DNA from: a virus
Reading direction: 5' to 3' (one strand)
Length of the DNA stretch: 21,962 bases
IMG/VR virus record: IMGVR_UViG_3300020430_000105
Location: 1 to 21,962 of that record
Shown: positions 1-8,825 of the stretch, in pieces
Layout of the letters: each line of letters starts with the position of its first letter
Numbering within the stretch: the first letter of the stretch is position 1
The notes under the pieces: model-generated
The model's input: the letters and a program-made list of their open reading frames with translations, nothing else
Databases searched by the model: none
What the model was told of the DNA's origin: nothing
Program-made: the position numbers and the translations under genes

Positions 1-716
1 TTTTTTTCAGCTTCATCAATACGTATAAACTCTTTTAAACCATAATTAAATAAATTTCTTTCAAAACTTAAATCTTGATTATCTTGTTGTACAGATGAAA
101 AATATACAGGAGTTTCTTTTCTAATATCTGCAACTACATCAGGAGTTAAATTTATATTTCCATCAATAAAATTCATAACATCAACTATTGCAGTTCTTAA
201 TTTTTCGCTATATTGACCTTCAGTTCCTGCAAAATATCCTTTTGGAAATACTCCTGATTGTATTAAATAATCTTGAAATTGTTTTATTTCATTAGGAGTT
301 GCAAGCCTAGAAATTATATCGTCTGTAGATACGCCAAAATATGATTCATCAGGTGCTAATTTACCTGTATCTGGTTGTAATCTTAAACCAACACCATCAC
401 CACCAAGTGATGCTAAGTCTTGTGCTAATTGCTCTATATCTCCTGATATACCTAAATCTTGTGCTACTTTTATTATATAGTCTTCAGTTTGTGATTTAGG
501 TGCATCATCCTCTTCAACATTTAAAGGTGCTACAAATATATCAGAAAATGTTGCAAAATCTTGGTCACTTATAGCATCTTTAAGTCTTTGTTTTCTATCA
601 TCATCAAAAAATTGTGTTGGTAAATTATTGACTACTGTAACAACATTAAAATCACCTGTAAGCTCAATACCTAGTTGTGATGCATATTTTCTAATTAAAT
701 CTTTATATTGCTCCAT
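1..716 (-). CDS. Partial gene after the giant virion protein, C-terminus outside window
   Basis: An open frame starts with ATG at 716 (MEQYKDLIRKYASQLG) and runs off the left edge after 238 codons without a stop. The start lies one base past the TAA of the 1918-aa gene, so it is the next gene of the same packaging/virion operon. The product is acidic and mostly helical in appearance. Residues about 143-182 (IKQFQDYLIQSG, then GTEGQYSEKLRTAI) loosely resemble a peptidoglycan-binding type 1 repeat (G-x-Y-x-x-x-T-x-x-A-V pattern), which would suit a virion protein that contacts the cell wall, but the match is weak. I do not recognise the family; a structural or ejection-associated protein is inferred from position only. 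Confidence 0.75.
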   Translation of the reverse strand, partial: MEQYKDLIRKYASQLGIELTGDFNVVTVVNNLPTQFFDDDRKQRLKDAISDQDFATFSDIFVAPLNVEEDDAPKSQTEDYIIKVAQDLGISGDIEQLAQDLASLGGDGVGLRLQPDTGKLAPDESYFGVSTDDIISRLATPNEIKQFQDYLIQSGVFPKGYFAGTEGQYSEKLRTAIVDVMNFIDGNINLTPDVVADIRKETPVYFSSVQQDNQDLSFERNLFNYGLKEFIRIDEAEK

Positions 717-717
717 T

Positions 718-3700
718 TTAACTTTCTGAAATATAATCTAAATATTCGTAGTCATCTCTATATAACTTTAACATAACACCTTGCCATACATTATAAAACT
801 CTGGATATTCTTGTATTATTTGATTTGCTTTGTTATATATCCAAACACGCATAGTTCTAGCTTCTGGTGTAGTTGATGATAACCACCAATCTGGATTTTT
901 ACTTGGGCTATAAATTTTAGACAATCTTTCTGCTTCATCCCAAAATGGTTGAAATACAGCTAATCCTTGTGCAGCTTCTTGGTCAGCTAGTATAGGATTA
1001 ACACTATAACCAGTTTCTGTTTTGTTAATCCATACACGTTTCATTTCTTCATATTTTTCAAGACTTGATGTTGATGTTAAAGTACCATCTGGGTCTCTTA
1101 AATAACCAGGTAAATTTTCAACTAATTCGTTTTTATATGTTCTTTTTAATATATCTTCTTGTACTTTTGGCAGTTCTAATTCTTCTACATTTTCTGAAAA
1201 TGTTTTGTATCTTAAATATCCAATAGTGTCATTAATTGATTCTTGTGCTTGTTTAGGTGTCATTTGTTGTTTACCTCGTACAATATCGCTAAATGACCTT
1301 TCATCAAATGGATTGTCTACATTTAAATAATATGCAGTGCCTTTAGGTAATATTTCATAAATATCTAAATTTTCTCTTTTCCATTTTTCTGATGCACGTG
1401 TATAAGGTTCTCTAGGACCTTCTGTTTCTACATCACGAACAGTTATCCAAGGATGTTCAAAACCATACAATTGTAAGAACTCATTATATGTTGCTACTGG
1501 TTCTCCATCATTTTTATCTCTTATTCTGATATATTCCTGATATAAAACAGATTCACCCCAAAGATTACCTACATCATCTTTTATAAAAAATTGTGGTTGA
1601 AATCCTGTAGGACCAAAAAATTGTGTAATAAATTGATATCCAAATAATCTACCAGATGCAAGTTTTGAGTATTCTAAATATGCATCAGCTATTTGTCTTT
1701 TAGTAATAGTATCTGGACTCCATTGTCCTGGAAATAATTTATCTAAATGTTTATCTAATTTACCAGCATCATATAATTTATTATGTTGTCCTGCAGCCAT
1801 ACCATATCTAAATATATCAATAGTTGCATTAGCTCTAGCTTTTTCTGATTCGCTAGAACTATCATCTATTTGTTCAAATTCTTTTGTTTTTTGTACCCAA
1901 GCAAATAATTTTCTATAAGATGCAGATACTTGTTGTGTTGGGTCAACTAAATCTGTAATTTTTTCTGCTGGTGGAAATGTACCAAATAATGTTTCACGTA
2001 TTTCATCTCCAATATCATTATCAGGTAATACTTTGTTTACTGCAAAAGCTACTACTGGGTTTGGTCCAGGAACAAAACCTTGTCCTAATAAGTTAATACC
2101 TGTTACATAACCTCTTGGAGATATACGCACATCTGAATCATCACCAAATATAGAATCTGTTAAGAATCCACCAAATGGGTAAATAAACTTTTCTTCATCA
2201 GGATTACCTGGTGCTGGTGAAAAGAATCCATCATCAGAACTAGAACCTAATGAGTCAGCTCCACCTAATCCTCTAATTACAACATGACCTTGTCTTACAG
2301 CTGCTGGATTTTCTGCTAGTATTTTTCCCCATGTCTGAAAGACTTCAAACCATACTTCAGCAAATGGGAATATATTTGCAACTTTATCTGATAATGCATG
2401 TCTTTGCGTTGTATCATACAAAAGTTGTTGTACACCAGATAAACCAAAAGCTTTTGATTGATTATCAAATAATGTAAAATCTTTTATTTTTCCTGATGGA
2501 TACAATGCATCTAAACCTTTTAATTCATCAATTACAGATTTAGGTACTGCAGCATCTATAGCTTCTTTAATGTATTTTTTACGTAAACCTTTATCTAAAT
2601 TTTTAAATCTATTACCAATAAACTGCCATCTAAATTGTTTGAAAGCTGTTGACCTATTTAAATAACCTATTGGTTTTGTCATTAAATGTTCAAATACAAA
2701 ATCAAATGCATTATCTAATCCATCTAATATATTTTTATCATTTATATCTTCAGGAAACTTAACTGCTCCTACATCTAAATCTAAACCATCTGAATCAAGA
2801 TATTTGCTTAATCTATCTGTTACTGCACGTTTTTTAAAGAATTTTATTGTTTCTTCAGGATTTTCAGAAAAATCTAAATAATCTTTTTTAGTTGCTTTTG
2901 CTGCATTAGTAATATCAAAATCATCAGCAAACAATCTACCTTCTGCTATTGCATATCTAAGATTTGCATTACCATTATCAGAAGATGTTATATTGTATCT
3001 ATATTCCTGTGAGTTAGGTATTTTTCTATAATCTTTACCTTTAACAACATTACCACCAGTTTTAATTCTTATTCTTGCTTCTATTGATTGTAAATACTGG
3101 TCAATAAAATCTGCATCATCAAGTATTTTTTTATAATCTTGACCACCATAATCATATAAATTACGTCTTGCTTTAAAACCAGCATCACTATTTATCCAAG
3201 TTTTTAATTCATCACTACCGTATCTTAATTTTGCTACTTGTCTTGATATTTCATCATTACGTAACATAATTAATTCTGTAAAAGCACCAGATACGTATTT
3301 AGGTAAATTGTTTGCTAAATCTGCTTTTGTTTCTGCATAGTATTCAAGTCCTTTTGCATCTCTGTTATATTTAACTTTTCCTAAAAAATCACTACTAAGA
3401 AATGTTTGTTGAGCAGCTTTCATAGCTTCCTGTGATGACAATAGCTCTACACCATCTGCATTTGCTTTTTTTATACCAGGTAATTTTCTTAAACTTAAAA
3501 ACCATGGGTCTTTTGGATTATGTGCTGATAACCATTGTATATATCTAAATGGATGATTATATAAACCATCTAAACCTTTCATAGCAATACGTGCTTGTTC
3601 TTCCATAAATACACGTGTGAAAAATGCTGCTCGTAATAAAACCATAGGTTTAAATACATTTCTTGTGTAATAATTTGCTAATTTAGAAAATGTATCATCA

Positions 3701-6474
3701 GTTAATTTTTTAGTATTAATAATTCCATTTTCAAATGGATTATCATCTATAGCACCAAATTTGAATTTAGCATATTGTTTCGCATCATATACAAATCCTG
3801 CAGCTCCAGTTAATGCTTCTTCAGATGCATCTGCACGAAATACTTTACCCATAGCTCTGTTTAAAGCTTTATAGTCAAGTAAAGGCACTACATCATCTGA
3901 CATTTCACTAAACAAATGTGCAGTAACATGTTCTATATTTACAGCTTTTCCATCTTTAGGATTTCTTAAAGTAACAACAGTACCTCTAGAACCAACTGTA
4001 GGTAATGTTTCTTTATTTTTAGCTAAAGCATAAATTTTAGATTTTTTAAGACCTTCAAATGTTTGTTCTACAATTTGTGCTAATACTTCTCCATCTTTTT
4101 CTTTTGCCTTTACTAAATCTAAATCAACTTTCATTTGGTCATATGCAAAATCTCTTATAGAACCTTTATTTGAAAAATCTAATTTTCTAAACTTTTGTAG
4201 TTGTTTAGATGCTGTTTCCATATCATGTCCTACTATTTGCAAATGTGCTCCTAATTGTTTATATCCACTTGCAAAATTATTTAATGATATACCTAAATAA
4301 GGTACCATACCAAGCATTTTTCTATATGCTGGATTGTATGATGCATTAAATGCTGAACTAAAACCAAGATACTTTTCAAATTCTAATTTGCCATATGTTG
4401 GGTCTAAGTCATCAATTAACTTTTGTTTTTTAATCATTTCACCAGCAGCAGTTGTTCTATCAATAATTGTGTCATTTTTATTTATAGGTTTTACTTGTCT
4501 TAGTTTTTTAAGATTTTGACCAACCATATTGCCAAAACTTCTATAACTAGCATTTTCATTACCAAATGTAGATGCAACTCTTCCTAATGCTCTTGATGAT
4601 ATTGTTCCTTTTTTCTGCAACCTACTACCTGTTTCTGCAAGATTTCTAGATAATTTAGATAAAGTAAAAGAACCTTTAACAGGTAACAACCCATCTGATA
4701 CTGTATCTAATGTTTGTAGTAAATCTGATGTTAAGTTATTTTCAGTTGTAGCTTTAACAACATATCCTTCATCCATCATGTCACTAAATATTTTTTGTAT
4801 TTTTGCAGGGTTAGTTTCTTTTATTATTTCTTCAATAACTAATGGATGTAAATTTTTAAGTTTATTATTTGTTGCTACTGCAAATTCAACTGATTCATCT
4901 GTTTTTGCTAAAGCATTAAAAAATCCTTGCATTTGTCCTTGATTAAGTATTTCATCTTTAGTTACTTGAAAAAATCTTGGAACTCTACCAAATAATGTAT
5001 ATTCTTTTTTTAATTTTTTAGCAGCTTTTTTAGTTTGTTTTCTATTTGCAACAATATCTGTATTATGTTTTTTAAGTGTATTTGTTGTATAGTCAACAAG
5101 ATTGTCAAAATTACCTGTTCCTGTTAATGCATCAGCTTCTTTAGCAGTAGTTTCAACAACATCATCTGCAATAGCTCTAGGATTAATTTTTACTGATTTA
5201 CCAGTTTGTTTTACTATACCTAATTCTGAAGCTTCAAATGCTTTGTTTATACCTCTAAAACCTTTTCTTAAATTACGTAAACCTTTTAGGCCTTTACCAC
5301 CAACAAGCTCTGGAATTATTTGATTTACAGCATCTAATGTTCCAGATAAAGTATTAAACGCAACAGTACCAGGTGCATAAATATCTGCTGCTACTACTTT
5401 TCCTGGCGAGTATTCAAGTAATTCATTTGATTTTGCCCAATCAGGTCGGTAATAATCTTGATTAGTTTGACCAGCAAAAAAATATCTTTGTTTATTTCTA
5501 CCTGCATAAAAATTAATTTTATTTGGATTATATGAAGATGTGTAATGTATATTGCCATTTGTATCAAATTGTTTTATTGGTGTTCCAATATTGTTATATA
5601 TAAACTTTTTAGCTTCTTCTTCTGAATATCCATATTCTTCTATTAAATCTCTGTATATTGGAGTTTTTGTAGCATCAACAGATTCTATTGTAACCTTTGT
5701 ACCTCTATCAAAATTGACTGGTTTACCTGCTAATACTTGTCTAAACATGTTTGCAAGTAATGGTTCTCCTCCCATTTTGTGAGCTTCTTTAATAATATCA
5801 ATATGTTTTTTAAAATCTTCTATTAGGTTTGTATCTTTACCAATATTTTCTACTTCTGTCCAACTAACATCTACTTGCAACCTATCTTGTGCTTGTTGTG
5901 GTGTGTAGCCATCTTGTATTAATTTATCGAATTGTCTTAAATCTCTTGCATATGCTTGTGACCGACCTACTGTAGCTATTTGTCCAGGCACTAAAGCATT
6001 AATTGGTGCTAGTACAGAATACTTTCCAGAGCCACCAAGACTAAATGTTTGGAATAATGCGTCTAACCCAGCAAAAATCCAAACACCATATTGCACACCA
6101 AAAGGTTTTACACCACCTGGAGCAAAACCAGCAGTAGCCATATCCCATATTGTCATTTTCATATTTTGTTCTAAGTTTTCTGGTTGATATTTTTCGTATA
6201 ACTCAGTCCAAAGCTCTGCTTCTTTTCTTATTTTATTTTTAACAAGTTCATCTTCTATCTCACCTACAGCTTCAAAATTAGGATTTATATTATTTATACC
6301 CATAGCAACAACTACATCTGTAGGTAAAGCAGGATATTGTTCTGCTATTTGTTGTATATTGTTTACTAATTCTGGATTTTGTTGAAATGCAAGTTTGTAA
6401 TTATTAACTTGACTTAAAGCTTTTTTATATGCTTTTTCTTTATCTTGTTCTGCAAAATAATCAGGAAACAACAT
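718..6474 (-). CDS. Giant 1918-aa virion protein, putative ejection/internal protein
   Basis: This single frame takes a quarter of the window. It starts at 6474 with AGGAA about seven bases upstream and a one-base TAATG overlap with the preceding gene. It is charged and rich in K, D, N and Y, with a possibly membrane-active stretch near residues 108-160 (GVQYGVWIFAGLDALFQTF, then a G/P/A-rich segment). I see no catalytic motif: no lysozyme signature and no convincing single-subunit RNA polymerase motifs. Lying directly behind terminase and portal, it fits the very large internal or DNA-ejection proteins of short-tailed phages better than a tape measure, which normally follows the tail genes and carries long coiled coils. 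That role is inference. Its AT-rich codon usage matches its neighbours, and there is no sign of a frameshift over 5.7 kb. Confidence 0.85.
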   Translation of the reverse strand: MLFPDYFAEQDKEKAYKKALSQVNNYKLAFQQNPELVNNIQQIAEQYPALPTDVVVAMGINNINPNFEAVGEIEDELVKNKIRKEAELWTELYEKYQPENLEQNMKMTIWDMATAGFAPGGVKPFGVQYGVWIFAGLDALFQTFSLGGSGKYSVLAPINALVPGQIATVGRSQAYARDLRQFDKLIQDGYTPQQAQDRLQVDVSWTEVENIGKDTNLIEDFKKHIDIIKEAHKMGGEPLLANMFRQVLAGKPVNFDRGTKVTIESVDATKTPIYRDLIEEYGYSEEEAKKFIYNNIGTPIKQFDTNGNIHYTSSYNPNKINFYAGRNKQRYFFAGQTNQDYYRPDWAKSNELLEYSPGKVVAADIYAPGTVAFNTLSGTLDAVNQIIPELVGGKGLKGLRNLRKGFRGINKAFEASELGIVKQTGKSVKINPRAIADDVVETTAKEADALTGTGNFDNLVDYTTNTLKKHNTDIVANRKQTKKAAKKLKKEYTLFGRVPRFFQVTKDEILNQGQMQGFFNALAKTDESVEFAVATNNKLKNLHPLVIEEIIKETNPAKIQKIFSDMMDEGYVVKATTENNLTSDLLQTLDTVSDGLLPVKGSFTLSKLSRNLAETGSRLQKKGTISSRALGRVASTFGNENASYRSFGNMVGQNLKKLRQVKPINKNDTIIDRTTAAGEMIKKQKLIDDLDPTYGKLEFEKYLGFSSAFNASYNPAYRKMLGMVPYLGISLNNFASGYKQLGAHLQIVGHDMETASKQLQKFRKLDFSNKGSIRDFAYDQMKVDLDLVKAKEKDGEVLAQIVEQTFEGLKKSKIYALAKNKETLPTVGSRGTVVTLRNPKDGKAVNIEHVTAHLFSEMSDDVVPLLDYKALNRAMGKVFRADASEEALTGAAGFVYDAKQYAKFKFGAIDDNPFENGIINTKKLTDDTFSKLANYYTRNVFKPMVLLRAAFFTRVFMEEQARIAMKGLDGLYNHPFRYIQWLSAHNPKDPWFLSLRKLPGIKKANADGVELLSSQEAMKAAQQTFLSSDFLGKVKYNRDAKGLEYYAETKADLANNLPKYVSGAFTELIMLRNDEISRQVAKLRYGSDELKTWINSDAGFKARRNLYDYGGQDYKKILDDADFIDQYLQSIEARIRIKTGGNVVKGKDYRKIPNSQEYRYNITSSDNGNANLRYAIAEGRLFADDFDITNAAKATKKDYLDFSENPEETIKFFKKRAVTDRLSKYLDSDGLDLDVGAVKFPEDINDKNILDGLDNAFDFVFEHLMTKPIGYLNRSTAFKQFRWQFIGNRFKNLDKGLRKKYIKEAIDAAVPKSVIDELKGLDALYPSGKIKDFTLFDNQSKAFGLSGVQQLLYDTTQRHALSDKVANIFPFAEVWFEVFQTWGKILAENPAAVRQGHVVIRGLGGADSLGSSSDDGFFSPAPGNPDEEKFIYPFGGFLTDSIFGDDSDVRISPRGYVTGINLLGQGFVPGPNPVVAFAVNKVLPDNDIGDEIRETLFGTFPPAEKITDLVDPTQQVSASYRKLFAWVQKTKEFEQIDDSSSESEKARANATIDIFRYGMAAGQHNKLYDAGKLDKHLDKLFPGQWSPDTITKRQIADAYLEYSKLASGRLFGYQFITQFFGPTGFQPQFFIKDDVGNLWGESVLYQEYIRIRDKNDGEPVATYNEFLQLYGFEHPWITVRDVETEGPREPYTRASEKWKRENLDIYEILPKGTAYYLNVDNPFDERSFSDIVRGKQQMTPKQAQESINDTIGYLRYKTFSENVEELELPKVQEDILKRTYKNELVENLPGYLRDPDGTLTSTSSLEKYEEMKRVWINKTETGYSVNPILADQEAAQGLAVFQPFWDEAERLSKIYSPSKNPDWWLSSTTPEARTMRVWIYNKANQIIQEYPEFYNVWQGVMLKLYRDDYEYLDYISES

Positions 6475-6869
6475 TATACGTTCCTGTTATTTATTAACTC
6501 CAAAATTATTGGTGATGGGTTTGTTTGATAAAGAGCCTGTAATATTAAATCTGTATTGTCAGATACAACCATTGGCATATCTCCAGGACCAGTAGGTACA
6601 CCAGCTGTAATAGGTTCAGTAGGATTTTCTGTAGGTGCAAACACATTAGGAGCTACCATTGGCGGTGGTGTTGCTTTAGGTAAACCACCTCCAGCAGAAA
6701 CTTGGTCTTCTAATTTTTTTCTAGAACCATAATCTCCACCACGTGCAGCTACAGGTGCTGTAGGATTGCCATCTGTTCTTTGACTCAATGCTCCTGGACC
6801 AGAAACTGCATTAGATGTTTTAGCTTTTGGTTTTCTATATCCACCTCTACCACGATTATAAGTAGCCAT
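6474..6869 (-). CDS. Disordered 131-aa virion-operon protein
   Basis: The likely start is ATG at 6869 (MATYNRGRGGYRKPK), because AGGGGAA lies just upstream; a start at 6884 would place that sequence inside the gene. The N-terminal 30 residues are very basic (R/K/G), the middle is rich in P, G, A and T with no predicted fold, and the last 30 residues (DLILQALYQTNPSPIILELINN) look like a short amphipathic helix pair. Such a layout suits a scaffold-like or nucleic-acid-binding accessory protein of the head, but I do not recognise a family. It overlaps the 57-aa gene upstream by 14 bases and the 1918-aa gene downstream by one base. Confidence 0.8.
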   Translation of the reverse strand: MATYNRGRGGYRKPKAKTSNAVSGPGALSQRTDGNPTAPVAARGGDYGSRKKLEDQVSAGGGLPKATPPPMVAPNVFAPTENPTEPITAGVPTGPGDMPMVVSDNTDLILQALYQTNPSPIILELINNRNV

Positions 6870-7029
6870 CATTTCCCCTATCATAAAATTCTTTTGTTAT
6901 AAAAATAATTATGCCTTCTGCTGGGTATATAATATTTTCTACTTTTTCTGATAAAACATCAAATTCATCTTGTACACCATACTCATTGTATATCATGTCC
7001 CAAAATTCATTTTGTACGTAATCTTCCAT
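6856..7029 (-). CDS. Small 57-aa acidic protein between portal and disordered protein
   Basis: ATG at 7029 overlaps the portal stop codon (TAATG), and the frame runs 57 codons to TAA at 6856. The product begins MEDYVQNEFWDMIYNEYGVQ, is strongly acidic at its N-terminus and ends IIIFITKEFYDRGNDGYL. It fills the gap that would otherwise be the only non-coding stretch in this minus-strand operon, and its end overlaps the following gene by 14 bases, both good signs that it is real. Its function is unknown; no motif was recognised. Confidence 0.7.
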   Translation of the reverse strand: MEDYVQNEFWDMIYNEYGVQDEFDVLSEKVENIIYPAEGIIIFITKEFYDRGNDGYL

Positions 7030-8825
7030 TATCCCATTCCAAATGCTTGTGCAATAGTAGGTGGTTGGGCCTGTGGTGGTAGGCCCTGACCACCTAATGC
7101 TTGTTGCGCTATCAAAGCTTCTTGTTCAGGTGTCATTCCTGGTTCTTCAGGAGTGTAAAATTGTTTCATTACTTCTGTAATAGAATTAGGTTGTTCGTAT
7201 ATTGCTATAGCAGCCATTGTAGCAGCTGGGTCACCTTGTGCTGACCTAGCAAGTATTGAATCAAATAAAACACCTTCGGCTTTACCTTTCCTAATTCTCT
7301 CTTGTACTTTCTGTATATTCTCTAAACCATCAATATTATCTTGTAAAGTTTCTGTATCAATAACACCAGCTTGTAATAATTGCAATCCTGTAACAATTTT
7401 TTGTGGTTCATCAAAACCAGCCATGACTCCGTATATACGTCTTGTTACAGTATCTCCTCCAATATCTTTTAAAGGTTGATAGTTTTCAGAAAATGCAGCA
7501 CCGTTAAGATAACCACGTATAGGTTTCTTAGTTACGTCAGTACTCATAGCAATAATCATGTCCATTTCTAATCTTTTAGAATCCATTTGTTGAATACCTT
7601 TTTTAATAATTTCTCTGTATTCATTAATCATTAATGACATTGCACCATTTAATTCTTGCAGCCCTGCACCTGTTACGAATGAATTTGGTGACTGTGCGTC
7701 ATCAGTTACTGGATAACCACCAACAAGTCTTAATTGTCGTTCTAATCTATCAATTTGTTGAAACAACTGATAAGGCATATTGTTTTGTGGTTTAGATACT
7801 TGTGTACCAGGACTTAAATAGTTTACAGCAAATCTACCTTTTCTATATTGTCCTGACTCTATTTCACCAGAAATGTTTGTTTCTGTAAAAACAGCATCTT
7901 CCATGGCTATAGCTGACATAATATTTATTTTTGCCATCATACCCATCAAACCAATAACATGGTCATATTGACCTTTTAGTTGGTCAAAAGATACTCTTTT
8001 CATAAAAACAAAAGGAACAGTTGATAATGCGTTTGGTATAAAATCTAAAATTAATCTTTTTTCTGGAAATACTACATAAGTACCACCTAGGTCATAATAT
8101 TCAACAACTCTTACTCCTGCTCTAACATTATCTTCCCAATCATTAGAACTACCAGAATCATAGTTTAAAAACTGTGAAGGCACAGGTGTATAGTCTACAT
8201 TATCTAAATCATCATCATCTGTTGCTAATATCTCTTTTGCAAACTCTGGATAAATTTGTGCAAGTTTATATCTAGGTATTCTTCTTATAACAGCCATTTC
8301 TTTAGGTTGTTGGTCTGGACCATAGTTTCCAGGATATGTATCATAAGGGTCTCTTAGTTCTGCAGATGGATATACAAAACCATTTTCATCCATTTTTGTT
8401 GTAATAACCCATGCACAATATCCATAACCAGGTATCCATCTAGATGCTTGTGATAATTGATGTGATAAATTTTGTTTATCATCATAAGCAGTAACAATAC
8501 GTTCTAGTTTTTCTGCTTGAAACTTTGCTCTTTCTGATTCATTACCATTAGCAATATCTACTCGTACTTGAGGTACACCTGATATTTTTTGTGCAAGTCT
8601 ATCTATACCTGATTGTAATAAATTAGGAGCAGGTAATAAATCAGCGTCTCCTGCATCCATACTATTGCCTAGTAATGCAGTCAGACCTTCTACTCCACCA
8701 TTTAAAATTGCTTTAATTCTAGATTTTTGTGCTTGTCTTTGTTGTACTGCTTGACCACTTGTAAGTTCTGCTGCACTATCAATTATTTCATTGTAATTTT
8801 TTTTACCGATTGATTCTATTGCCAT
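7029..8825 (-). CDS. Portal protein
   Basis: A 598-aa protein directly behind the terminase, overlapping its end by 10 bases. Size, position and sequence character fit a phage portal, the dodecameric ring through which DNA enters and leaves the capsid. The N-terminal part (GIDRLAQKISGVPQVRVD, near residues 72-90) and the following WIPGYGYCAWVI segment resemble the region of portals of actinobacterial and related phages where an N-terminal helix leads into the beta-rich wing. The C-terminal 60 residues are rich in Q, P, G and A, as is common for the flexible portal crown or barrel. No Mu gp30-like fusion is apparent. The assignment rests on synteny plus general similarity; the major capsid and protease genes are not in this window. 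Confidence 0.85.
   Translation of the reverse strand: MAIESIGKKNYNEIIDSAAELTSGQAVQQRQAQKSRIKAILNGGVEGLTALLGNSMDAGDADLLPAPNLLQSGIDRLAQKISGVPQVRVDIANGNESERAKFQAEKLERIVTAYDDKQNLSHQLSQASRWIPGYGYCAWVITTKMDENGFVYPSAELRDPYDTYPGNYGPDQQPKEMAVIRRIPRYKLAQIYPEFAKEILATDDDDLDNVDYTPVPSQFLNYDSGSSNDWEDNVRAGVRVVEYYDLGGTYVVFPEKRLILDFIPNALSTVPFVFMKRVSFDQLKGQYDHVIGLMGMMAKINIMSAIAMEDAVFTETNISGEIESGQYRKGRFAVNYLSPGTQVSKPQNNMPYQLFQQIDRLERQLRLVGGYPVTDDAQSPNSFVTGAGLQELNGAMSLMINEYREIIKKGIQQMDSKRLEMDMIIAMSTDVTKKPIRGYLNGAAFSENYQPLKDIGGDTVTRRIYGVMAGFDEPQKIVTGLQLLQAGVIDTETLQDNIDGLENIQKVQERIRKGKAEGVLFDSILARSAQGDPAATMAAIAIYEQPNSITEVMKQFYTPEEPGMTPEQEALIAQQALGGQGLPPQAQPPTIAQAFGMG

Noticed and set aside
4334-5782. Plus-strand open frames inside the giant gene
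   Set aside because: They are opposite-frame shadows: no ribosome sites, biased composition, and fully inside a long coding gene on the other strand.
718-6474. Giant protein as N4-like virion RNA polymerase recognising the hairpins as promoters
   Set aside because: No T7-family polymerase motifs are visible, and the hairpins have longer stems and 7-nt loops, unlike the short 3-nt-loop hairpins of N4.
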